A stretch of DNA of 64,000 bases from CAWCGU01 sp963795195 (lineage in GTDB: Bacteria > Actinomycetota > Thermoleophilia > Solirubrobacterales > 70-9): contig CAWCGU010000006.1 in the NCBI GenBank assembly GCA_963795195.1, forward strand, positions 868,001-932,000. Direction: 5' to 3'. The notes below the pieces were generated by a model, which had not been told where the DNA came from, did no database searches, and was given only the letters and a program-made list of their open reading frames with translations. Positions 17,887 through 24,891 of the stretch are shown here, piece after piece. Position 1 is the first letter of the stretch. Each line of letters starts with the position of its first letter. The translations under genes were made by a program, and so were the position numbers.

Positions 17887-18924
17887 ATGAACGGAGAACC
17901 GTCATCCAGGGCGCTGGTCACCGGCGCCGCGGGGTTCATGGGCTCGCACGTCGCCGACTGTTGTCTCGAGCTCGGGATGAGCGTCGTCGCTGTCGACGAC
18001 CTCTCGGGCGGCTTTGAGGAGAACGTCCCCGCCGGCGCCGAATGGGTGCCCGGCGACGTCAGCGACGCCGCCTTCGTGGCCTCACTCTGGGAGGAATACG
18101 GCCCCTTCGACTACGTCTACCACCTGGCCGCCTACGCGGCCGAGGGCCTTTCGCATTTCATCCGCGCCTACAACTACCGGACCAACCTCGAGGCGACGAT
18201 GCACCTGGTCAACCAGTCGGTGCTGAACGGCGTCAAGCGCTTCGTGTTCACGTCATCGATCGCGGTCTACGGCTCCCATCAGACGCCGATGACCGAAGAG
18301 CTCGTGCCGCTGCCCGAGGACCCCTACGGGATCAGCAAGTACGCGGTCGAGCTCGATCTCGCGGCAGCTCAGTCGATGTTCGATCTCGACTACACCGTCT
18401 TCAGGCCACACAACGTCTACGGCGAGCGCCAGAACATCTCCGACCGCTACCGCAACGTCGTCGGAATCTTCATGAACGCGGTGCTCAAGGACGAGCCGAT
18501 GCCGGTTTTCGGGGACGGCCTGCAGACCAGGGCGTTCTCCTACATCGACGACGTCGCGCCGGTGATCGCCCGCAGCGTGCTGGTCGAGGAGGCCAACGGC
18601 GAAACCTTCAACGTGGGCGCTGACCAGCCCTGCTCGATCCTCGAGCTCGCCGACGCCGTCGCCGATGCGTTCTCCGTGCCCAGGAACGTCACTCACCTGC
18701 CCGCGCGTCACGAGGTCGTGCACGCATTCTCGGACCACAGCAAGATCCAGCGGGTCTTCGAGCTCGACGATGCGGTCGAGCTGGGGACCGGGATCAGGCG
18801 CATGGCGGAGTGGGTGCGCGAACACGGCCCACGCGAGCCGGTCGCGTTCAACGGGGACCATCGAGATCGCGAAGAAGCTGGCGCCTCCGAGCTGGCCAGA
18901 CTTAGCGTTTCGTCTTCAGCGTGA
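17887..18924 (+). CDS. NAD-dependent nucleotide-sugar epimerase/dehydratase
   Basis: A 345-residue extended SDR enzyme. The Rossmann loop is TGAAGFMGSHVADCC and the downstream acidic VVAVDDLSGGF favours NAD. The catalytic Ser region is VFTSSIAVYGSH and the YxxxK pair is YGISKYAVE. FRPHNVYGERQNISDRYRNV is typical of UDP-glucose 4-epimerase-like enzymes. It should supply a nucleotide sugar for the surrounding glycosyltransferases; the exact sugar is not determinable. Its last 23 bases overlap, tail to tail, the end of the beta-propeller gene on the other strand. Confidence 0.85.
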   Translation: MNGEPSSRALVTGAAGFMGSHVADCCLELGMSVVAVDDLSGGFEENVPAGAEWVPGDVSDAAFVASLWEEYGPFDYVYHLAAYAAEGLSHFIRAYNYRTNLEATMHLVNQSVLNGVKRFVFTSSIAVYGSHQTPMTEELVPLPEDPYGISKYAVELDLAAAQSMFDLDYTVFRPHNVYGERQNISDRYRNVVGIFMNAVLKDEPMPVFGDGLQTRAFSYIDDVAPVIARSVLVEEANGETFNVGADQPCSILELADAVADAFSVPRNVTHLPARHEVVHAFSDHSKIQRVFELDDAVELGTGIRRMAEWVREHGPREPVAFNGDHRDREEAGASELARLSVSSSA

Positions 18925-20704
18925 CCTGCCTGCGAGCGCCCGTCGAGTTCGCGAACGTGTCGGCTGCGCTGACGATCAGCTTCGCCTTGACGTTGCCGCC
19001 TGCGCCGAGCGCGTCAGCTGCCGCGGCCCGGCCGGTCTTCGGCAGGCGCAGACGCAACCTCGCCCGCGCCCGCTCCTCAACGGAGAAACGCACCGGCTTG
19101 AAGCGAAACGAGCGCTTTGACCGCACGCGCTTGCCACTCTCGCCACCGGGGACGGTCACGATCAGCTTGCCTCCGGCCGTCCCGTTGCAGGCCTCGTCGC
19201 AGCGAACGATCAGCGACACGAACGTGCCGAGCTTCTGGGACTTGGGACCGAAGAGCTCGAGCTTCGGCGGCGTGCCGTCGACGCTCACGCGACGGCTCGC
19301 GGTGGCGGCTGGGCCACCGTTGCACGAGGCCGTCTGACCTGTGAAGACGACGGACGTCGAGCAGCCCTCGTTGTCGGTGACGGTGACGGTCGCGTCGAAG
19401 TTGCCGCCGTTCGCGTAGATGTGTGAGGGCGTCGGGCCACCGTCGGCCAGCGTGGTGCCGTCGCCGAAGTCCCAGTCGTAGCGGCCGACCGTGCCGTCGG
19501 AATCGCTCGAAGCGACGGCGCTGAAGGCAGTGGGCTGACCGGGGCCGCCCGGCGTCGCCGTGAAAGATGCACTCGGCCCCTGGTTGGGGCTGACGGCAAC
19601 CGAGTGGAAGTCGGGATCCGCCGGCGCCGCGAAAGGCGAACCGGAGATCAGGCTGAGCGCGCCGCCTGGGGCGATATCGAACCCGTGGACGGTGCCGGTG
19701 GCGCGTGAGGAGACATAGCCTCGCCTGCCGTCCGGCGTGATCGCGACGCCCTCGGCGTCCCCGCCGACGGCGCTCGGGGCACCCACCGCGGTCAGTGTTC
19801 CGCTCGCGCCGATCGTGAAGCTGCCAACGGTGTTCGAGGTCGAGTTGACCGCAAGCAGGTGGACACCGTCAGCGCTGATGGCGAGGTCGGTCGCCAAACC
19901 TCCGCTCGAGAAGGAACCCCCCGGCACTGCCGTCAGCTCACCCACTGGACCGATCGCGAACCCGCGCACGGCGGACGAGGCGGCGGACGAGTCGGCCACA
20001 TAGAGGAAGCGGCCGTCAGGCGTCACGGCGAGCCCCTGGGGCTGGTCGCAACCAGCGCACGCTGGCGTCGGCAGCGGCGTCAGCGACCCCGCAGGAGAAA
20101 CCGCATAGGCGGTGATGTTGTGCTCGTTGAAGTTGGCGGCGTACAGGAAACGGCCATCGGGGGTCACGGCGATCCCGATCGGGGTGCCGTTGCTCTCGTA
20201 CGGTGAGCCCGTGACCGGCGTCAGGGCGCCGGTCGATCCGATCGTGAAGGCGGCGATCCTGTCGATGGCGGTGTTCGTGACCCAGAGGTGGAAGCCGTCC
20301 GGGGCGATCGCGATGCCCGTCGGCTCCGCACCGTTGGGACCGACGGCGAAAGGCGAGCCGGTCACCGGGGTCAGGGATCCGCCGTCGGAGACGGCGAAGG
20401 CGGAGATCGCGTCGGAATCGTGGTTGACGGTGTATAGACGGCGGCCGTCGGGCGTCAGGGCGACAGCGTTGGGTGTGAGAACGTCCATCGGGTTGACCCT
20501 GAGGGTGAACGGGGAGCCGCTGATCTCGGTCAGGCCTCCGGTGTCGCCGAAGTCGTAGGCGTGGACGTTGTCGCTGGCCGAACCGGTTACGTAGAGGTTT
20601 CGTGTCGCGCTCGCCGATGACGGAAGCACCGCGACGGCGGCCGCAAGCGCGACCAAACCAAGGCCGACCGTTCTCGCTCCTGCGTTCCCTGTCCTCATCC
20701 GCAT
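18902..20704 (-). CDS. Secreted lactonase-type beta-propeller / PKD protein
   Basis: A 600-residue secreted protein with a signal peptide ending SSASA. Seven blades carry repeats such as GVALTPDG-like NAVALTPDGRRLYTVNHDSD with LTPVTGSPF at blade ends, resembling the lactonase beta-propeller family. A PKD domain follows (ASSDSDGTVGRYDWDFGDGT, VTDNEGC), then TGQTASCNGG and a C-terminal Ig-like domain with a Cys pair. It shares PKD, CNGG and tail features with the protein at 9489-11087. An extracellular binding or structural role is more likely than lactonase catalysis, which cannot be shown here. Confidence 0.8.
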   Translation of the reverse strand: MRMRTGNAGARTVGLGLVALAAAVAVLPSSASATRNLYVTGSASDNVHAYDFGDTGGLTEISGSPFTLRVNPMDVLTPNAVALTPDGRRLYTVNHDSDAISAFAVSDGGSLTPVTGSPFAVGPNGAEPTGIAIAPDGFHLWVTNTAIDRIAAFTIGSTGALTPVTGSPYESNGTPIGIAVTPDGRFLYAANFNEHNITAYAVSPAGSLTPLPTPACAGCDQPQGLAVTPDGRFLYVADSSAASSAVRGFAIGPVGELTAVPGGSFSSGGLATDLAISADGVHLLAVNSTSNTVGSFTIGASGTLTAVGAPSAVGGDAEGVAITPDGRRGYVSSRATGTVHGFDIAPGGALSLISGSPFAAPADPDFHSVAVSPNQGPSASFTATPGGPGQPTAFSAVASSDSDGTVGRYDWDFGDGTTLADGGPTPSHIYANGGNFDATVTVTDNEGCSTSVVFTGQTASCNGGPAATASRRVSVDGTPPKLELFGPKSQKLGTFVSLIVRCDEACNGTAGGKLIVTVPGGESGKRVRSKRSFRFKPVRFSVEERARARLRLRLPKTGRAAAADALGAGGNVKAKLIVSAADTFANSTGARRQVTLKTKR

Positions 20705-20759
20705 CAGCCTGCCCTGTCCTCCCCGAGCTTAGAGCGTCCGGTCTGCACAGTCCAGTGGT

Positions 20760-21965
20760 TCAGTCGACCGCGCTTGGACTTGAAGGTGAACGGTCCTCGC
20801 GGCGCAGGCCGAGAATCGAGAGGAAGAACGAGGCGAAGACGATCTGGATGCCGAGCACGACCAGGGTCAGGCCGGCGATCGCCAGCTTCTCCTCACGCAG
20901 TTCGCCGAAGCCGCGGTCGATCCAGGTCACGGCGACGACGGCGCAGATGGCGAAGCCGGCGATCAGCACGGCGGCGCCCGCCAGCAGCCCGTTCTCGAGA
21001 CGAAGCCGCGCCCGCCAGAGGTCGAAGCGCGGATCATGCTCGCCGAGGTAGTAGGCGGCATAGGTCCTCGCGAAGATCCCGAACTGGATCACCTGCGCGC
21101 CGACGATCAGCGCCAGCGCCGCGGCGATCAGCGCATGCAGATCCCACTCTCGGCCGAGCACGTTGACGCCGGTCAGCACCACCAGCCCGCCGGCGAGGCC
21201 GGCCAGAACGAGCGCCGCCCCGGGAATCAGGAACAGCCAGGTCGGGCTGTGGATCAGCAAGAAGCGCAGGTGGCGCCAGCCGTCCGCGAACGAGGACAGC
21301 TTCGACTCGCCCTTGCGGGGGTGGTACTCGATGTCGATCTCGCGGATATCGAGGCCGAGCTTGGATGCGCGGATCACCCACTCGGAGGCGAACTCCATCC
21401 CGGTCGTCCGCAGGTCGAGCCGCGGCAGCAGATCGCGGCGGAAGGCGCGCATGCCGCAGTGGGCGTCGGAAACGCCCGTGCGGAAGAAGAGGTTGAGCAG
21501 GCCGGTCAGGATCGGATTTCCGACGTAGCGGTGCAGCCACGGCATCGCTCCCTTGTGGATTTTCGCGAAGCGATTGCCGATCACCATGTCGGCGCCCTGC
21601 TCGAGCAGCTCCAGGAAGCGCGGGATCTCGGTGAAATCGTAGGTGTCGTCGGCGTCACCCATGAGGACGTAGGTGCCGCGCGCGGCTCCGAAGCCGGCCA
21701 GGTAGGCGGAGCCGTAGCCCTTGCGCGACTCGTGCACGACACGCGCGCCGGCGCGCTCGGCCAACTCGGGAGAGCCGTCCGTCGAGCCGTTGTCGGCGAC
21801 CACGACCTCGCCGGCGATGCCGGCCTCGCGCATGGTCCGCACCGCCTTGCCGACGACGATCTCGATCGAATCGGCCTCGTTGAGGCAGGGGATCACGACC
21901 GACAGGGCCAGCGCCGTCCCCGGCATCTCCCGCGGCTCTACCTCGAAAGCTGTCTCAGAAACCAT
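20760..21965 (-). CDS. Polyprenol-phosphate-type family 2 glycosyltransferase
   Basis: A 401-residue protein. The N-terminal GT-A domain is DPM1-like: LSVVIPCLNEADSIE, VVADNGSTDGSPELAE, GDADDTYDF (the DxD), MVIGNRFA, and MRAFRRDLLPRLDL. The C-terminal third has about four transmembrane helices. Such enzymes usually load a hexose onto undecaprenyl phosphate at the cytoplasmic face, for use by GT39-like membrane transferases. That fits the GT39-like gene immediately upstream, which ends 6 nt before this start. Confidence 0.8.
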   Translation of the reverse strand: MVSETAFEVEPREMPGTALALSVVIPCLNEADSIEIVVGKAVRTMREAGIAGEVVVADNGSTDGSPELAERAGARVVHESRKGYGSAYLAGFGAARGTYVLMGDADDTYDFTEIPRFLELLEQGADMVIGNRFAKIHKGAMPWLHRYVGNPILTGLLNLFFRTGVSDAHCGMRAFRRDLLPRLDLRTTGMEFASEWVIRASKLGLDIREIDIEYHPRKGESKLSSFADGWRHLRFLLIHSPTWLFLIPGAALVLAGLAGGLVVLTGVNVLGREWDLHALIAAALALIVGAQVIQFGIFARTYAAYYLGEHDPRFDLWRARLRLENGLLAGAAVLIAGFAICAVVAVTWIDRGFGELREEKLAIAGLTLVVLGIQIVFASFFLSILGLRREDRSPSSPSAVD

Positions 21966-21971
21966 CGCTTC

Positions 21972-23444
21972 TTAGTGCTCGCCATCGCTTGAATTCCCGG
22001 AACGCCCCGGGGAATCCAGAGTAGCGGCGCGCCCAGCCCGAATACGGGCTCCGACCAGCCAGGCGCCGATCGCACCGGCGCCGACGAGTGGTCCGCTCAC
22101 CGGGATCGCGTAGCGGGCGCCGTAGATCGCCGTGGCCACAGGCACGAGCATCGCCAGCGCGCTGGCGCCGCCCAGCAGGACGATGCCGGCGCGCACCTTC
22201 CCGCGCGCGAGCACGACCCCGGCGAGCGCGAAGATGGCGGCCACAAACAGCCACCTGGCGCGAACGCTGAGAACGTCCTGGATCGCCCCGAGTTCGGAGA
22301 TGCCACCGTGGATCGCCAGCGGCTCGTCGGCGTAGTAGCCGTTGATCGGGGCGAGGATGTCCTCCTCGATCCCGGGGGCGCGGCGGTCAACCTCGACGAT
22401 CTCGTACTCGGGGCCGCTGAACGGGGGCGGTGAGAGCGGCAGGAAGTAGTGGCCGAAATCGCGAACGACGTCCTTGGCGTACTCGAACGGCTGGTGCAGG
22501 ATCGCCTGCTTGGCGAAGGCGGAGAGCTGGTCGCTGCCGTTGGGTGGATAGACGAAGAGCCGGATCGCCGGCGAGTCGGGCTGCCAGCCGTAGAAGTCGG
22601 GGCCGAAGCGATCCTCGGGGGACTTGTCCTCGCAGAGCGCCTCGGTGCCCGCGGGCGGATCGAACTTGGTGCAATCGGCAAACGGCGCGGAGCGCGAGTA
22701 AAAGCCCCACCCCGAAGCCTCTGTGAAGCCGAAGAAGCCGGTGTGCGAGGAGTGCAGAGCGAAGTACCCGAGCACCACGAGGCCGGCCGCAACCATCGCC
22801 AGGGCGGCGGGGAATATCCGTTGCTTCCAGTTGCCTGGGATTGCCAGCGCCAGCCAGAGACCCAGAAGCGGAGCGAGCGGAACGGTCACCGGACGGGTCC
22901 AGGCGCTGGCGCCGAGCAGTACGCCTGCGGCGATCACCCAAGCGCTGCGGGTGCTGAGGGGGCCAAGCAGGCGGCGCGACTCCTCGAGTGCGCGAACGGC
23001 CGTATAGAGCACCCCGACGACCATCAGCGTGAACACCGTCTCCGGCATCAGCGCGTGCTCGAGGAAGATCTGGTCGAGCGAGAGCAGCACGGAGGCGGCG
23101 GCGATCAGCGCGACCCAGACGGGTGCGCCGATCCTGCGCACAGTCGCGTAGAGCAGCAGCCCGGTTGCGATCCCCATCAGATGCTGAACGAACAGCACGA
23201 GGTCGACATCGGCCCAGATACCGTGCAGGCCGCGCAGCACGATCGAATAGCCGACGGCACGGGTCGGATCGGTGAACAGCTCGTTTTCGGCCATCTCCAG
23301 ATAGGCGAGCGAGTCGAAGAGGTTGAGGTACGGGGGCTCGTAGGCAGCCGAGAGGCTGATGCGCAGGACGATTCCGGCAAGCACGAGCCCGCCGAGCGCG
23401 TAGAGCGCAAGGCGCGAGTTGCTGTCCTGACTCGAATCGGTCAT
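21972..23444 (-). CDS. GT39/ArnT-like membrane glycosyltransferase
   Basis: A 490-residue protein with about eleven predicted membrane helices. The first extracytoplasmic loop carries an acidic motif (NLFDSLAYLEMAEN) and then DPTRAVGYSIVLRG, a pattern typical of dolichyl/polyprenyl-phosphate-sugar-dependent transferases. LLGASAWTRPVTVPLAPLLG also fits the GT39 superfamily. A large periplasmic loop follows at residues 250-360. It probably uses a sugar-phosphate-lipid made by the GT2 gene just downstream to decorate an exported glycan or protein. Family assignment rests on topology and short motifs. Confidence 0.65.
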   Translation of the reverse strand: MTDSSQDSNSRLALYALGGLVLAGIVLRISLSAAYEPPYLNLFDSLAYLEMAENELFTDPTRAVGYSIVLRGLHGIWADVDLVLFVQHLMGIATGLLLYATVRRIGAPVWVALIAAASVLLSLDQIFLEHALMPETVFTLMVVGVLYTAVRALEESRRLLGPLSTRSAWVIAAGVLLGASAWTRPVTVPLAPLLGLWLALAIPGNWKQRIFPAALAMVAAGLVVLGYFALHSSHTGFFGFTEASGWGFYSRSAPFADCTKFDPPAGTEALCEDKSPEDRFGPDFYGWQPDSPAIRLFVYPPNGSDQLSAFAKQAILHQPFEYAKDVVRDFGHYFLPLSPPPFSGPEYEIVEVDRRAPGIEEDILAPINGYYADEPLAIHGGISELGAIQDVLSVRARWLFVAAIFALAGVVLARGKVRAGIVLLGGASALAMLVPVATAIYGARYAIPVSGPLVGAGAIGAWLVGARIRAGRAATLDSPGRSGNSSDGEH

Positions 23445-23476
23445 CGACTAAGAATCGCAGCGGGAATCGAAAAGGA

Positions 23477-24826
23477 TCACCGGCGGCCGCGCAGCCGCCG
23501 CCAGGCCAGAGCCGCCGTGCTCGCGACCCCGTCCTCGCCGACGAGTTGTCGTCCCTTGGCGATCCGCGAGCGCCGGACGAGCCGTTCAGCGCTGCGCAAC
23601 GACTGCCCGCCACGCGGGACGGGTGCGCTGTCGAGGAACTCGAGCAGCGGTTCGACGACGCGCGACCAGCGCAACGCGGGAGCCATCGCCTTGACCCGCG
23701 CGGAGGCTGCCTCGAGTCCGGCACGATCCTCCAGCAACGAGACCATCGCCTCCGCCAGCGCCTCGACGTCGCCGGCCGGCGCCGTCGTGCCGAGCCCCTC
23801 GGCCTCGATCGTGTCGGCGAGCACGTCGCCGCGCGTCGCGATCACGGGGAGGCCGGCCCAGAAGTAGTCGAGGACGCGCGTTCGATAGGCGTAGCGGGCC
23901 TCGAGATGATCCTGGTGGGTGCTGATGCCGGCGTCCGCCTCGCACAGGTAGGCCCCACGCTCGGCGTACGGGATCCAGTCGCGGTTCAGCAGTACGGTGC
24001 CGCCGTCGAGGCCGCGGTCGCTCACGTAGCGCTCCAACTCGGCGTTTGCGCTCATCATCGGAAAGGACGCCTGCTCGCCCTCGGGCGGTCGCCCCGTGCC
24101 GAGGAAGAACAGGCGCAGTCCGTCGATGCTCGACGCCGCCAGTTCGGCCGCCCGCACGGCGCCGACCGGATCGAGCCAGTCCCAGACCCCTCCCCCCCAG
24201 ACGATCACCCTGTCGTCCGGACTCGTACCGGGCCAGACTCCCTTGAGCACCGGTCCTCGCGACTCGGGTTCACCCTCGGGGATGCCGAAGGGGACGACGC
24301 CGATCCGCGACCGGTGGGTCGGATCGCTGCGATAGCCCTCGGGCTGGATCAGTGCCGCGCCCATCTGGGCGCCGATCCAGAGGTCGCGCTGGCGCTCGCT
24401 GGCGCAGAGCACGAAGTCGGCGGCGGCGAGATAGGCGAGCTGCTCAGCAGCCTCGGCGGCGACTCGGGTGGCCAGCGCATCACCGTCGCCCGTCCCCCGC
24501 TCGAGCGCCTCGAGCGCCCGCGGGTCGTAGAGATCGAGCACGAGCCGCAACGGACCGCCGATCAGCTTGGCAAGCACGGAGCCGGGCAGGAACTGAGCCA
24601 CAAGAACGTCGTGCTCGCCGGCAATCATCCAGAACTCAGCCGACCCGGGGGATGCCTGGGCGAAGGCAACCTTCGAACCCGCGGGCAGGCCGCTGCCAGG
24701 CGGAGCCGCGAGGGTGACGCGATGGTGGGCCGAGAGCGCCGTAGCGATCTCATAGGCCCTGATCGCAGGGCCAGCCATCTGCTCGCCCACGCGGTCGGAC
24801 GAAAGGACCAGGACGCGCGCGCTCAT
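23477..24826 (-). CDS. GT4-like glycosyltransferase
   Basis: A 449-residue GT-B enzyme. The N-terminal domain opens with VLVLSSDRVGEQMAGPAIRA, and AGEHDVLVAQFLPGSVLA follows. The donor domain has DDRVIVWGGGVWDWLDPVGA and a C-terminal family segment, ISTHQDHLEARYAYRTRVLD with VIATRGDVLADTIEAEGLG. There is no signal peptide, so it acts in the cytoplasm on nucleotide sugars. The start at ATG 24826 is supported by TAACGT 9 nt upstream on the minus strand. This indicates its own promoter rather than dependence on the upstream fusion gene. Confidence 0.75.
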   Translation of the reverse strand: MSARVLVLSSDRVGEQMAGPAIRAYEIATALSAHHRVTLAAPPGSGLPAGSKVAFAQASPGSAEFWMIAGEHDVLVAQFLPGSVLAKLIGGPLRLVLDLYDPRALEALERGTGDGDALATRVAAEAAEQLAYLAAADFVLCASERQRDLWIGAQMGAALIQPEGYRSDPTHRSRIGVVPFGIPEGEPESRGPVLKGVWPGTSPDDRVIVWGGGVWDWLDPVGAVRAAELAASSIDGLRLFFLGTGRPPEGEQASFPMMSANAELERYVSDRGLDGGTVLLNRDWIPYAERGAYLCEADAGISTHQDHLEARYAYRTRVLDYFWAGLPVIATRGDVLADTIEAEGLGTTAPAGDVEALAEAMVSLLEDRAGLEAASARVKAMAPALRWSRVVEPLLEFLDSAPVPRGGQSLRSAERLVRRSRIAKGRQLVGEDGVASTAALAWRRLRGRR

Positions 24827-24835
24827 GGAGACCGA

Positions 24836-24891
24836 ACGTTATTGACCGCCGGACGCGCTTTTTGGGTGGCCGCCCCCAAGGCGTCTAACCT
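24836..24891. promoter_or_regulatory. Divergent -10 elements for GT4 and coiled-coil genes
   Basis: Minus strand: TAACGT at 24841-24836, 9 nt before ATG 24826. Plus strand: TAACCT at 24886-24891, 7 nt before GTG 24899. The paired signals define a short divergent promoter region and support the plus-strand gene. Confidence 0.4.
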
